Assembly (NCBI GenBank): GCA_004214155.1
Contig: SGYQ01000003.1
Location: 62,001-126,000, forward strand
From: Burkholderiaceae bacterium
GTDB lineage: Bacteria > Pseudomonadota > Gammaproteobacteria > Burkholderiales > Burkholderiaceae_A
Length of the DNA: 64,000 bases
Reading direction: 5' to 3'
In this document: positions 27,250 through 36,675 of the stretch, in pieces
Numbering within the stretch: the stretch's first letter is position 1
How the letters are laid out: each line of letters begins with the position of its first letter
Notes under the pieces: generated by a model
Database searches by the model: none
The model's input: only the letters and a program-made list of their open reading frames with translations
What the model was told of the DNA's origin: nothing
Translations under genes and position numbers: made by a program

Positions 27250-28426
27250 GCATAAATTCTTGTAATTTTTCTATTCGATATTCCCTAATTGCTGATTTTA
27301 TTTCTATTGTTTTATAATTTGAATCAATTACCGATTTTAACGAAACCTGCGATAGAAATTCGAAACAACTAGTTAAAATTTTTTTTTGTTCTGGGTGTTT
27401 GTAAAAAGAAACACCCAGAAAATCAGCTAGATTTTTAGGGTTTCTAAATAGGTTTGCTGTCTCGAAAATATCTAAAATGAGGCCATACTTATCATTGTAC
27501 ATGTTGTGCGTGTCAACATAATTTTTGCGACAGACTTTTGTTCTTTTCAATACATTTATTGCAGTGTGAACTGCCTTTGGAAAAGTACAATGAACATTTT
27601 CTAAGTCCTCATTTTGGAATATGTTAGCCACTATCCATTCAAGTGAGATTTTATTCGTTTTAACACTTTCAAGAAATAAGTGGAGGTCTGTACTGAAGTG
27701 AGAAGATCCTGTAATTTCCTTCCATGCGCCGCAATCTAAAAGAAAATTGATCATATTAATAGGCTTAGGGCCTCCAAAACCTTTTGAAATTTCAGTCCAA
27801 ATTCGTTCTTTTGATAGGGCTAATATTTCCTTGCTTTTGACAATCTCTTTACATAACTCATATGTATCCTTATGAACGTTAAACTCAGTAAGTTGAGCAA
27901 GAAATCGACCTAATCGTATTACTCTGAGCGGGTCTTCTACGAAAGCCGGACTTATATGCTTTATTGTTTTATTAGATAAATCTTTCCTTCCTCCAAATGG
28001 ATCGTGTAAGTTTCCGCACTCGTCTACAGCCATAGCATTTATAGTAAAATCTCTCCGTCCCAAATCTTCTTTTAAGGAAACTTCTTTGCCTGTAAAAAAT
28101 ACGAATCCTTTATAGCCAACTCCACACTTCCTTTCCTTTCTAGCCAATGCCAGTTCTTCATTGGTTTTTGGATGCAAAAACACTGGGAAATTTTTCCCAA
28201 CGGTCTTTAGTCCTTTTTTCTTAAAATAGTCTAAGTCTGCTCCAACAAGAACAAAATCTTTATCTGAAAAACTTTTACCAAGTAGAAAGTCTCTTACAGC
28301 CCCGCCTACGCAATAGATACTGACAGTTTCAGGAAGTGTCCTGAAAAAAGAATCGTCTGCTTTTTTAGGGCACAAGCCGACCAGATCTTCCACTCTATTT
28401 ACGCTTTGAGAGAAATTTAGGGGCAA
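27230..28426 (-). CDS. cca: CCA-adding tRNA nucleotidyltransferase
   Basis: A 398-residue class II nucleotidyltransferase adding or repairing the 3' CCA of tRNA. The polymerase head is clear: IYCVGGAVRDFLLGK and the metal motif KDFVLVGADLDYF, then RRDFTINAMAVDECGNLHDPFGG and EDPLRVIRLGRFLAQL. Downstream of about residue 230 the HD-domain His/Asp residues of the E. coli-type multifunctional enzyme are not visible, so 2',3'-phosphatase activity is doubtful. The start is TTG 28426 (or GTG 28393); no ATG is available, and about 36 residues precede the normal N-terminus. It is the last gene of the ahcY operon, overlapping the epimerase stop. Confidence 0.9.
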   Translation of the reverse strand: MPLNFSQSVNRVEDLVGLCPKKADDSFFRTLPETVSIYCVGGAVRDFLLGKSFSDKDFVLVGADLDYFKKKGLKTVGKNFPVFLHPKTNEELALARKERKCGVGYKGFVFFTGKEVSLKEDLGRRDFTINAMAVDECGNLHDPFGGRKDLSNKTIKHISPAFVEDPLRVIRLGRFLAQLTEFNVHKDTYELCKEIVKSKEILALSKERIWTEISKGFGGPKPINMINFLLDCGAWKEITGSSHFSTDLHLFLESVKTNKISLEWIVANIFQNEDLENVHCTFPKAVHTAINVLKRTKVCRKNYVDTHNMYNDKYGLILDIFETANLFRNPKNLADFLGVSFYKHPEQKKILTSCFEFLSQVSLKSVIDSNYKTIEIKSAIREYRIEKLQEFMLTKNFS

Positions 28427-29321
28427 CTTTGTGGATACTGGTGGGATATTCCAGTTTGAAAATTAACTCCTTATTTTTTGTTGCAATCGAAGGAACACTC
28501 ATTGAAGCTATATTGTCTCTTGACATCAACGTCGGACCAGGCATTTTTTCCAGAATAAACGCCTGGATTAGTCCTATAAATTTCGGTAGTGGAATAACCA
28601 TCGCTTTTCTTCCCGAATAAATCCCTGAAAACTTAATAATCTCATACAGTGTAAAGATTTCGGGCCCAACACATTCATAAGTATCAATTTTTTTCGTTTT
28701 AATCATGTTGATGCATCTTAAAATTATTTCAATAAGATCGTTTATATAAATGGGTTGAAATTGCGTCTTTGTCAATGCCATTGGCATTATTGGAGAGTAC
28801 TTCTGTAGTTTTGCAAAAAGGTTCAAAAATGAATCTCCTGGCCCAAATACAACCGAAGGACGCAATATGACTGAGTTGCCTTTGAATTCTTCGAAAAGTT
28901 TTTCGGCAGCATATTTTGATCTTAGATATTCAGACGGAGCATGTTCTGATACTCCTAATGCACTTATATGTATTATCTCTTTAATATTTTGATCGTTACA
29001 TGCCATAACCATATTCTGTACTAGTTTGACATGCGCCTCATCAAAATCCTTTCCCCATGGGTACCCCTTTTTTGAATGTAGTCGGCCGACTAAATTAACA
29101 ACAATATCGCTACCTTGAATAGCTTTGCTAATACTAATCTGGTCATTAGTGAACTCAAAAACATTTAAGTTAGAGAGCATCCAAATTGGTCTGGCGTTTA
29201 TCCGTTTCGTTGTCAAGACATTGACTAAGAAGCCATTGTTTGAGAGAGATGTTGCAAGAGCTTTTCCGATAAACCCGCTCCCGCCAATAATTGAAATGGT
29301 TTTTCTGTTATCGTTTAGCAT
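28395..29321 (-). CDS. NAD(P)-binding epimerase-like protein (complex I NDUFA9-like)
   Basis: A 308-residue extended/atypical SDR with the N-terminal dinucleotide loop SIIGGSGFIGKALA and the segment ISALGVSEHAPSEYLRSKYAAEKLF (YLRSK as the YxxxK site), VILRPSVVFGPGDSFLN and IYINDLIEIILRCI. This arrangement is that of the NDUFA9-like family of NAD-binding proteins frequently annotated as complex I-associated; a catalytic role is unproven. It sits 15 bases after slt and overlaps cca by 32 bases, in the ahcY-led operon. Confidence 0.82.
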   Translation of the reverse strand: MLNDNRKTISIIGGSGFIGKALATSLSNNGFLVNVLTTKRINARPIWMLSNLNVFEFTNDQISISKAIQGSDIVVNLVGRLHSKKGYPWGKDFDEAHVKLVQNMVMACNDQNIKEIIHISALGVSEHAPSEYLRSKYAAEKLFEEFKGNSVILRPSVVFGPGDSFLNLFAKLQKYSPIMPMALTKTQFQPIYINDLIEIILRCINMIKTKKIDTYECVGPEIFTLYEIIKFSGIYSGRKAMVIPLPKFIGLIQAFILEKMPGPTLMSRDNIASMSVPSIATKNKELIFKLEYPTSIHKVAPKFLSKRK

Positions 29322-29336
29322 TGTTGGCTCTTATAG

Positions 29337-31232
29337 TTAAAGTTTACTTAAAATTTCACTAACATTTAAAATAATATTCTTTTTTTCAATTCTTCTCTCC
29401 AACATTATATCTGCAAATAGTTCTTCGTAGATTGCGCTACTAATAATGACCGTTTGGACATACTCCCTTGTCTCTTTAAAGGGGATTGATTCAATAAACA
29501 TAGCAGGACTTGTATTGTATTTGCTGAAATTTGCATGCCATTTCTTTGCCCTAGAAGGCCCTGCATTATAAGCAGCTAAACTAAGAGGAATAGAGCTATT
29601 AAATTGATTTAAGAGCTTATTTAAATATTTTGTTCCTATATAAATATTTTGAGTTGAACTAGTTAGATCTAGTTCACTTTGATTTTTGTTGTATGTTTCC
29701 AAAGCTGTCTTAGGCAGGATTTGCATTAATCCAATTGCGCCAGCGGATGATTTAATTTCTTTGTTAAATCGTGACTCTTGTCTAATCAATCCCATCACTA
29801 GCCATGGAGGAACCTTATTTCCTTTGCAAGCTTTAATGACAGCATCCTTATACACAAGGGGATATCTTAACTTGAACCCTATATTTGCCTGACTGTAAAT
29901 TGCTGCTGAAATACTCCGATCATATATTTGTATATCCGATAAATACGATGCCAAACTCAACAGTTCTTGAGTTGAGAAGTCTTTAATAAAAAACCTCCAC
30001 TCGGGAAGTGCTATGGAAAAAGTTTGCGACTTAAATAACTTTAGAATGTCCTTGAGGTGATCATTTTTTGCCCAAGAAATATTATTTTCGCTCAGTACGG
30101 GGTTGGTTAAGACGAAAGAACGATTGGTGGTCTTGTACTCTTTACTTTTATTTACCTGGTAATTAGCGAGATAGGCGTAAAAATTCTGCTTATCCGTTAG
30201 ATCATGAAATTGTTCTTTTGCCTTACTAAATTGACCTTTTTTATACGATCTTACTGCCCCCCAATACTTCCAGTTATCCTTTTTTTTCGTTTCGTCTGGA
30301 AAGCTTGTGTATGCCTGGTGGAATATTTTAAAATCTCCTTTTCTTAGGGCCATTCTAGCAACAATCTCTAAGGTGCTAGAGGGGTGTTGTGCGACTGAAT
30401 CAAGTCCTTGAATTAAAAGATTCCAGGATTTTGAGTGTGTGATGCCAAAAAATGCCGTCCCTAATTGAAGGAGCAAATAAGATTTTTGTTGGCTACTAAA
30501 TTTTTTTTCATTGTTCTTGAATAATCTGTATGCTCCCCGACTATTTCGCCTAGATTTATGGATAATTTTCAAAACAAGTGATTCATTGGCTTTAACGACG
30601 TTCTTATCAAATCTTCTCTTCAGGAGATCGAGGATTTGTAGAGAAAACTTTAAGTCTCCGCTGTTCGCAGCATATCTCGCTCGGTCAATATAAAATCTTG
30701 ATCCCAATTTTTTTTTTGATAGCCATTCTTTTATTAGCCACTGGCATCCTGTGGATGTCTCGTTTTCTACTACAAGTCTCTGGAACTTCTCCGGATCGAT
30801 TTCCAATCCAGTATTTTTTAGACAGGTCACTGACGTAACAGTGTCTTTGAAACTAGCGTTTGGAAGATTCATTACCTTATTTTTTAAGTGCTCAGAACTT
30901 CGAACAATTTTATCTAGCTTGTTTAAGTAACTTTTGATCAACTTTTCTGAAAACTGGTGGTCTGGGTTTTCTTTGATGAATTCGTGTAACTTTTTTTCTA
31001 CTAATGGAGTGTCAGGATTCCTAGTAATTGAATGAAGTAAAGTCTCATAATGCACCCATCGGGTTAAGACATCTGATTCAAGCTTTCCTTTTAGTTTTTC
31101 CAGTTTGTTAAACTGCTTTTGGTTTATAATGTTGTTTAAGTGATCAACGTCCGAACTGGAGGAGTTACTAGTCTGTATTGTCGTAAGGTTTAAAAAAAAA
31201 AATAAGCCTACACTAACAATAATTTTATCCAT
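29337..31232 (-). CDS. slt: Soluble lytic murein transglycosylase
   Basis: A 631-residue periplasmic enzyme cleaving the MurNAc-GlcNAc bond to form 1,6-anhydro products. ATG 31232 gives a signal peptide (MDKIIVSVGLFFFLNLTTIQT) and is preferred to an in-frame TTG at 31247. A long superhelical alpha domain (about 30-455) precedes the C-terminal SLT domain, with catalytic Glu486 in LIRQESRFN, then SAGAIGLMQILPKTA and SLAAYNAGPSRAKKW. It overlaps the metF stop by 8 bases. Its products would be recycled by the AmpG-like permease at 14034-15290. Confidence 0.93.
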   Translation of the reverse strand: MDKIIVSVGLFFFLNLTTIQTSNSSSSDVDHLNNIINQKQFNKLEKLKGKLESDVLTRWVHYETLLHSITRNPDTPLVEKKLHEFIKENPDHQFSEKLIKSYLNKLDKIVRSSEHLKNKVMNLPNASFKDTVTSVTCLKNTGLEIDPEKFQRLVVENETSTGCQWLIKEWLSKKKLGSRFYIDRARYAANSGDLKFSLQILDLLKRRFDKNVVKANESLVLKIIHKSRRNSRGAYRLFKNNEKKFSSQQKSYLLLQLGTAFFGITHSKSWNLLIQGLDSVAQHPSSTLEIVARMALRKGDFKIFHQAYTSFPDETKKKDNWKYWGAVRSYKKGQFSKAKEQFHDLTDKQNFYAYLANYQVNKSKEYKTTNRSFVLTNPVLSENNISWAKNDHLKDILKLFKSQTFSIALPEWRFFIKDFSTQELLSLASYLSDIQIYDRSISAAIYSQANIGFKLRYPLVYKDAVIKACKGNKVPPWLVMGLIRQESRFNKEIKSSAGAIGLMQILPKTALETYNKNQSELDLTSSTQNIYIGTKYLNKLLNQFNSSIPLSLAAYNAGPSRAKKWHANFSKYNTSPAMFIESIPFKETREYVQTVIISSAIYEELFADIMLERRIEKKNIILNVSEILSKL

Positions 31233-32061
31233 CTGTAGTGAACTCAATCCCAGATAAAATATCGATTATTGGTTCAGATTGATTCATTGAATAAAAATGT
31301 AACCCTGGACACCCAGCTCTTATTAAGTCCTTGCACAATCTGGTTACAACGTTTATTCCGAAATTATAAATTTTTACTCTATCGTCACCAAAATCAGATA
31401 AGCGATGCTTTATCCACTTCGGAATCTCAGACCCACAAGAGTCGGAAAACCTTGCAAGTTGGCTAAAGTTAGTGATTGGCATAATACCTGGAACAATTGG
31501 AACACTTACTCCACGCGATTGAACCTCATCCACAAATGAAAAATAGGCGTCCGAATTATAAAAATACTGAGTTATTGCTCCATCTGCTCCGGCGTTTACT
31601 TTTTCAACGAAATAGTCGATATCTTGTTCGAAACTGGTGGATTGAGGGTGCTTTTCAGGGTATGCAGCAACTTCTATTTTAAATTGGTCTCCAAACTCTC
31701 GCCTGACAAATCGGACAAGGTCAACTGCATTTTTGAATTCCCCCAGACCACCGTATCCCGATGGTAGATCTCCCCGCAAAACTACTAGCCTGGAGAACCC
31801 ATCATTTGAATAAGTTTTTAGTAATTCGAAGATCGATGCTTTGTCAGACCCGTAACAAGAAACATGGGGTACTCCTTCTTTAAACCTTTTTTTTAACTCT
31901 CTCGCAGCAGTTAGGGTACCTTCCCTGGTGGAACCTCCTGCGCCATAAGTAACAGACGCAAAGCCGAAGCCAACAGGGACAAGTTCGTCCGCTGCCTTGT
32001 TAAACCTAGATATTCCTTCCCCCGTTTTTGGGGGAAAGAACTCCACGCTTAATTCCAACAT
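31225..32061 (-). CDS. metF: 5,10-methylenetetrahydrofolate reductase
   Basis: A 278-residue FAD-dependent MetF supplying 5-methyl-THF to methionine synthase. Signatures are the N-terminal SVEFFPPKTGEG (catalytic Glu), SVTYGAGGSTREGT, VVLRGDLPSGYG, AAYPEKHPQS, GADGAITQYFYNSD and GIMPITNFSQL. The start ATG overlaps the ahcY stop by one base (TAATG), so it is tightly coupled to ahcY and controlled by the SAH riboswitch upstream. The membrane-protein gene found between ahcY and metF in many Burkholderiales is absent. Confidence 0.96.
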   Translation of the reverse strand: MLELSVEFFPPKTGEGISRFNKAADELVPVGFGFASVTYGAGGSTREGTLTAARELKKRFKEGVPHVSCYGSDKASIFELLKTYSNDGFSRLVVLRGDLPSGYGGLGEFKNAVDLVRFVRREFGDQFKIEVAAYPEKHPQSTSFEQDIDYFVEKVNAGADGAITQYFYNSDAYFSFVDEVQSRGVSVPIVPGIMPITNFSQLARFSDSCGSEIPKWIKHRLSDFGDDRVKIYNFGINVVTRLCKDLIRAGCPGLHFYSMNQSEPIIDILSGIEFTTDG

Positions 32062-33482
32062 TAATATCTGTAAGCCTCAGCCTTGTATGGACCAGAAACC
32101 TCTACTCCGATGTAAGCGGCCTGATCCTGGGATAACTCAGTTAGCTCCGCCCCAATAGATTCTAGATGCAAACGAGCAACTTTTTCATCCAGATGCTTAG
32201 GTAAAACGTAAACTTTGCCTGAAGCATACCTGTCTGGATTACAAAATAGCTCTATTTGAGCCAGGACCTGGTTAGCAAAAGAAGAACTCATCACATAACT
32301 TGGATGCCCTGTCGCACAACCTAAGTTAACAAGCCTACCTTTAGCTAATAATATTACTCTTTTACCATCTGGAAAGATTACATGATCCACCTGAGGCTTA
32401 ATTTCTTCCCACTGTAAATCTTCTAAATCGCTCACGTCAATCTCATTGTCAAAATGGCCAATATTACAAACGATGGCTTCGTTTTTCATCGCTTCGATGT
32501 GTTTTCTGCCGATTACTGATTTGTTTCCCGTTGCGGTAACAAAAATGTCAGCTTTATCAGCAGCATATTCCATAGTTACTACTTTGTAGCCCTCCATAGC
32601 TGCTTGAAGCGCACAGATAGGGTCAACTTCAGTAACCCAAACTTGTGCAGAGAGAGCCTTCAATGCTTGTGCGGAACCCTTTCCAACGTCGCCATAACCG
32701 CAAACTACCGCCACTTTACCCGCAATCATAACATCAGTTGCCCTCTTAATACCGTCGACAAGAGATTCCCTGCAACCGTAGAGGTTATCGAACTTGCTTT
32801 TTGTTACTGAGTCGTTAACGTTTATAGCTTTAAAGGCAAGACTTCCTTCAGCAGACATTTCATTTAGGCGCAAAACACCCGTGGTTGTCTCTTCTGTTAC
32901 GCCAATCACGGTCTTTAAATTTCTGTCATAGAATTCTGGGTCAATTTCTAATTTTTTCTTTATAGATTCAAACAAAGCCTCCTCTTCTTCGTTGCCAGGG
33001 CTCGAAAGAACACCAATATCCTTTGCAGCTTTTGAGCCTAGATGCAGTAACATGGTCGCGTCTCCGCCATCATCAAGAATCATGTTACTAGTCTGATCGT
33101 TGTCCCACTCGAATATTTTATGCGTATAAGTCCAATATTCCGTGAGTGATTCTCCCTTTTTTGCGAATACTGGAACTCCGGTTTCCGCTATAGCCGCTGC
33201 AGCATGGTCCTGAGTTGAAAAAACATTACAAGAAGCCCATCTAACTTCAGCCCCTAGATCTGTTAATGTTTCGATAAGAACGGCAGTTTGTATAGTCATG
33301 TGTAGGGACCCTGAAATTCGGGCGCCTGCAAGAGGTTTACTAGCGGAAAACTCTCTGCGTATTGCCATTAAGCCAGGCATTTCAGTCTCCGCTATGCTAA
33401 TTTCTTTCCTGCCCCAACCAGCTAGGGATAGGTCAGCTATGACGTAATCACTCTTTTTATTGCTATTTAAAACAGCACTCAT
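32061..33482 (-). CDS. ahcY: S-adenosylhomocysteinase
   Basis: A 473-residue SAH hydrolase making homocysteine and adenosine. N-terminal [17 protein letters not shown] and [20 protein letters not shown] form the substrate site; the NAD domain has [17 protein letters not shown] and [26 protein letters not shown] and the C-terminal [10 protein letters not shown]...YKAEAYRY are conserved. The strong AGGAGG at 33487-33492 is 4 bases from the ATG. Expression should rise with SAH through the riboswitch just upstream. It heads the ahcY-metF-slt-epimerase-cca operon. Confidence 0.98.
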   Translation of the reverse strand: MSAVLNSNKKSDYVIADLSLAGWGRKEISIAETEMPGLMAIRREFSASKPLAGARISGSLHMTIQTAVLIETLTDLGAEVRWASCNVFSTQDHAAAAIAETGVPVFAKKGESLTEYWTYTHKIFEWDNDQTSNMILDDGGDATMLLHLGSKAAKDIGVLSSPGNEEEEALFESIKKKLEIDPEFYDRNLKTVIGVTEETTTGVLRLNEMSAEGSLAFKAINVNDSVTKSKFDNLYGCRESLVDGIKRATDVMIAGKVAVVCGYGDVGKGSAQALKALSAQVWVTEVDPICALQAAMEGYKVVTMEYAADKADIFVTATGNKSVIGRKHIEAMKNEAIVCNIGHFDNEIDVSDLEDLQWEEIKPQVDHVIFPDGKRVILLAKGRLVNLGCATGHPSYVMSSSFANQVLAQIELFCNPDRYASGKVYVLPKHLDEKVARLHLESIGAELTELSQDQAAYIGVEVSGPYKAEAYRY

Positions 33483-33500
33483 AACACCTCCTATATGAAG

Positions 33501-33569
33501 ATGAGCGCCGTTATATCCACGTTTTTTTTGACTAAGCCTGGGAGTTTCATCTCGCAGCGCTCCTTAGTC
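33501..33569 (-). promoter_or_regulatory. SAH riboswitch
   Basis: The minus-strand leader of ahcY matches the S-adenosylhomocysteine riboswitch. P1 is GACTAAG (33569-33563) pairing with CTTAGTC (33536-33530). The conserved core GGAGCGCTGCGA lies at 33563-33552, and the pseudoknot strand AACGGCGCTC at about 33511-33502 pairs with GAGCGC. The pseudoknot ends 8 bases before the Shine-Dalgarno, fitting control of access to the ribosome site. By family knowledge this is an ON switch: SAH binding turns on ahcY to clear a methylation inhibitor. Pairing was done by eye; the match to the known consensus is strong. Confidence 0.92.
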
Positions 33570-33577
33570 AACCTCGC

Positions 33578-33606
33578 ATTCTACCCTTAAACGGGAACAT
33601 TGTAAA
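33578..33606 (-). promoter_or_regulatory. ahcY operon promoter
   Basis: A sigma70-type pair on the minus strand: -35 TTTACA at 33606-33601, exactly 17 bases, then -10 TAGAAT at 33583-33578. The start would fall at about 33571, just before riboswitch helix P1 at 33569. This independently supports the riboswitch boundary. Confidence 0.7.
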
Positions 33607-33669
33607 CATTAAACATAAACGAGTTACTACAAGTAGAAGGTCGGAATATCTCAATAATTCCTTAATAAT

Positions 33670-34836
33670 TTAAAGGCAAAATTCCTTTAATTTTTCTTGT
33701 TTGTCAGTTAATTCCCAATTAAAGCCTTTCTCTTCCCTTCCAAAGTGACCATATGCTGCTGTCTTTCCGTAGATTGGTTTCAGTAAATCTAGCATGGTAA
33801 TAATTCCTCTAGGACGTAAGTCGAAGATTTTTCTTACCGCGTCTTCAATTAATGAATCCGACACTACTCCAGTTCCCATAGTGGAAACGTGTATGGAAGT
33901 GGGATTTGCCACTCCGATTGCATAACTTAGTTGGACTAGACACTTTTCTGACAAACCGGCACTTACTATATTTTTTGCAACATATCTAGCCGCATATGCT
34001 GCCGACCTATCAACTTTAGATGGGTCCTTACCTGAGAACGCACCACCTCCGTGTGGAGCCGCCCCACCATATGTATCAACAATAATTTTGCGTCCGGTAA
34101 GACCACAGTCACCTTGCGGTCCTCCTACAACGAATCGTCCAGTAGGGTTAACAAGATAAGTTACATTTTCTGTCGACAAGTGTCTCGGCAAGCAAGGTTT
34201 TATTACCTCCTCAATTACATATTCCTCTAACATTTTTTGTTCAACTTCTGGTGCATGCTGGGTCGATAATACAACTGTATCAATTGCAACAGGGGCTCCA
34301 TTATCATATTTTATTGTTACCTGTGATTTTGCATCTGGTCTTAACCAGTCCACCTTATTGTTTTTTCTTAAATATGCTTGTTTCAAGACAAGTTGATGAG
34401 CTGTATCTATAGCAATTGGCATTAGATTTTTAGTTTCGCTACATGCATATCCAAACATTAAACCTTGATCACCTGCACCTTGATCAGCAGAATCCTCAGT
34501 GGCATCTTTATCAACTCCTTGAGCGATATCACCACTCTGCTCATCGTATGCTACTAAAACAGATGTACCTTTGTAGTCAATTCCGAATTCGGTATTGTCA
34601 TATCCAATTTGTTTAAGTGTATTCCTGGCAATGCGAATATAATCAACATCCGCTGTAGTGGTAATTTCGCCAGCAAGTAAAACTAGTCCAGTGTTACATA
34701 GTGTTTCAGCCGCGACTCTTGCGTTTGGATCTTGTTCAAGAATAGCGTCAAGAATGTTATCAGAGATTTGGTCTGATACTTTATCTGGGTGTCCTTCTGA
34801 AACCGATTCAGAAGTAAATAGGTACGAATCTGCCAT
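33670..34836 (-). CDS. metK: S-adenosylmethionine synthetase
   Basis: A 388-residue MetK making SAM from methionine and ATP. Key sequences are [50 protein letters not shown] (flexible-loop region), [21 protein letters not shown] and [19 protein letters not shown]. The ribosome-binding sequence AAAGGT lies a few bases before the ATG. A 187-base gap containing the ahcY promoter separates it from ahcY on the same strand, so the two are controlled separately. I see no SAM-riboswitch-like structure in the 55 bases upstream. Confidence 0.98.
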   Translation of the reverse strand: MADSYLFTSESVSEGHPDKVSDQISDNILDAILEQDPNARVAAETLCNTGLVLLAGEITTTADVDYIRIARNTLKQIGYDNTEFGIDYKGTSVLVAYDEQSGDIAQGVDKDATEDSADQGAGDQGLMFGYACSETKNLMPIAIDTAHQLVLKQAYLRKNNKVDWLRPDAKSQVTIKYDNGAPVAIDTVVLSTQHAPEVEQKMLEEYVIEEVIKPCLPRHLSTENVTYLVNPTGRFVVGGPQGDCGLTGRKIIVDTYGGAAPHGGGAFSGKDPSKVDRSAAYAARYVAKNIVSAGLSEKCLVQLSYAIGVANPTSIHVSTMGTGVVSDSLIEDAVRKIFDLRPRGIITMLDLLKPIYGKTAAYGHFGREEKGFNWELTDKQEKLKEFCL

Positions 34837-34891
34837 TTTTTACCTTTTTTGGTTGTAAGATAACAAGGGAACGTCTTTTAATTATTATAAT

Positions 34892-35749
34892 TTGAAAAAC
34901 ATCACTATAGCCGTCATTAAAATTAGTTTCAAATTTTTTGGAGTATTACCGTTGCCGGTTTTAAGATGGTTCGGTAAAGGTTTTGGTTTGTTGATGTGGG
35001 TTTTGTCAAAAAGATATCGTAAGCATTTTGAAGATAATTGGCTTCAGGCCAAAAAAGCCGACGAAACGGGTAGGATGGACAAATGTTCTATCCTAAAAGC
35101 TGTTGGAAATTCTGGACAGATTTTTTTTGAAACAACAAAGATATGGACACAGTCGGATATAACATCGTTAGTTGAAACAAAAGGTGTTGATTTAATTCGA
35201 GAAACAATCAAACTAGGAAAAGGACTTATTTTTTTAACACCGCACTTAGGATCTTTTGAGTTAGCCCCAAGAGTCGTTGGTAAATTTATGCCTTTAACAG
35301 TAATGTATCGTCCTCCAAAACGCGATGACTTAAATGAATTATTAGTTTACTTTAGAGATTTCCAAAACGTGAGCATGGTAAAAACTAATTATTCCGGTGT
35401 GAAATCATTAATAAAATTTTTAAAAAGTGGGAATTGTATAGGTATTTTGCCTGACCAAGTTCCTGATCGTGGAGCAGGGAAGTGGACTCCTTTTTTTGCA
35501 AAGCTGGCATACACCAATACTTTAGTAATTCGACTTGCAAAACTTACATCTGCTCCGATAGCATGGGTTAGCTGTGTTAAAAGTTCAAAAGGATGGAAGT
35601 TTTCGGCGGAAATTTGGAACCAAAAATTTGATAAAAGTACAGACGAAAACGAAAGTTTAATAGAATTAAATAGGAAAATAGAGCAGCTTATTTATGAATA
35701 TCCTGAGGAATATTTGTGGGGATACGATAGATTCAAAATGCCTAAGTAG
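34892..35749 (+). CDS. Lysophospholipid/lipid A acyltransferase (HtrB/LpxL family)
   Basis: A 285-residue inner-membrane acyltransferase adding a secondary acyl chain to Kdo2-lipid A. An N-terminal hydrophobic anchor is followed by GLIFLTPHLGSFELAPR (the HxxxxE/D catalytic motif as HLGSFE), MYRPPKRDDLN, and the GILPDQVPDRGAGKW motif with FFAKLAYT. The start is TTG 34892; a TATAAT directly upstream makes the exact start less certain. It is the first gene of htrB-dapF-DUF484-xerC, a common betaproteobacterial order. Its presence implies an outer membrane with LPS. LpxL or LpxM identity cannot be set from sequence alone. Confidence 0.9.
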   Translation: MKNITIAVIKISFKFFGVLPLPVLRWFGKGFGLLMWVLSKRYRKHFEDNWLQAKKADETGRMDKCSILKAVGNSGQIFFETTKIWTQSDITSLVETKGVDLIRETIKLGKGLIFLTPHLGSFELAPRVVGKFMPLTVMYRPPKRDDLNELLVYFRDFQNVSMVKTNYSGVKSLIKFLKSGNCIGILPDQVPDRGAGKWTPFFAKLAYTNTLVIRLAKLTSAPIAWVSCVKSSKGWKFSAEIWNQKFDKSTDENESLIELNRKIEQLIYEYPEEYLWGYDRFKMPK

Positions 35750-35767
35750 TGATTTTGTAGATGATTT

Positions 35768-36643
35768 ATGAATAAAATTAAGTTTTCTAAAATGCAGAGT
35801 TTGGGAAATGATTTCATAGTAATCTATGAAATTCCGGAAATTTCTGAAATATTTGATTTTAAAGACAGCCATGTTAGGAGAATGGCTGATAGGAAAAAAG
35901 GAATCGGGGCTGACCAAATTTTACTTGTCAAAAAATTAGATAATTCCGAGGAAAAGTTTCAGTACAAAATCTTTAACGCAGATGGCGGAGAAGTTGAGCA
36001 GTGCGGAAACGGAGCGAGATGCGTTAAAAAATTTCTATTTGATAAGGGTTTTTGGACAAATAATAATCTGATATTGGTAGCCAGGAAAAATGAGTTTTCT
36101 GTCCATTCGAAAAATAATAAGGATTTTATCGTAAGTTTAAAGATTCACGGTACTCAGCCAGATGATGTGGGACTTGATACAACTGTCTCCAAAAAGATTG
36201 GAAAAGGGACGCACCCTTCTTATGAGATAAAGCTAACTGAAGATTTCTCGACGAATCTTCAGTTAGTTTCTATGGGTAATCCCCATGGGATTTGTTGGGA
36301 AGCGTTTGATGAAAACCTCAGCCTAAATCACATATTTGCGATGATAAATGCTACGAAAGCCTTTAGTAATGGCGTAAACATAGAATTTTGTAAAAAAGAA
36401 AGCAGAAAGGCGTTGTCGATGCGCGTTTTTGAGAGGGGAGTGGGAGAGACTGAGGCATGTGGAAGTGGTGCCTGTGCGGCAGTAGTGTCGGGGATTTTGA
36501 ATAGATTTTTATCGGCAAATGAACCCATAGAGGTTAAAATGCGACAGGGTTCATTGTTTGTTAAGTGGGATGGTGACCTATTGTCTCCCGTCCTATTGTC
36601 GGGCCCAGCAACCACAGTTTTCGATGGAGAGTTTTATGTGTAA
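35768..36643 (+). CDS. dapF: Diaminopimelate epimerase
   Basis: A 291-residue PLP-independent racemase converting LL-DAP to meso-DAP for peptidoglycan and lysine. It has the two halves of the family: MQSLGNDFIVI with the first active Cys in QCGNGARC, and SMGNPHGICWE with the second in GETEACGSGACAAVV. Residues MRQGSLFVKWDGD close the C-terminal domain. It lies 18 bases after the acyltransferase and 32 before DUF484. A meso-DAP type wall fits the rest of the gene set. Confidence 0.96.
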   Translation: MNKIKFSKMQSLGNDFIVIYEIPEISEIFDFKDSHVRRMADRKKGIGADQILLVKKLDNSEEKFQYKIFNADGGEVEQCGNGARCVKKFLFDKGFWTNNNLILVARKNEFSVHSKNNKDFIVSLKIHGTQPDDVGLDTTVSKKIGKGTHPSYEIKLTEDFSTNLQLVSMGNPHGICWEAFDENLSLNHIFAMINATKAFSNGVNIEFCKKESRKALSMRVFERGVGETEACGSGACAAVVSGILNRFLSANEPIEVKMRQGSLFVKWDGDLLSPVLLSGPATTVFDGEFYV

Positions 36644-36675
36644 GACAAACCAACGTTATTGAAATAGAGATTAAT

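Noticed and set aside
33483..33669. Terminator hairpin after metK (GGAAT/ATTCC near 33650)
   Set aside because: A 5-base stem with a 9-base loop and no T-run on the minus strand; too weak to call.
34837..34891. Possible SAM riboswitch before metK
   Set aside because: The 55-base gap is too short and has no helical core of any SAM class that I know.
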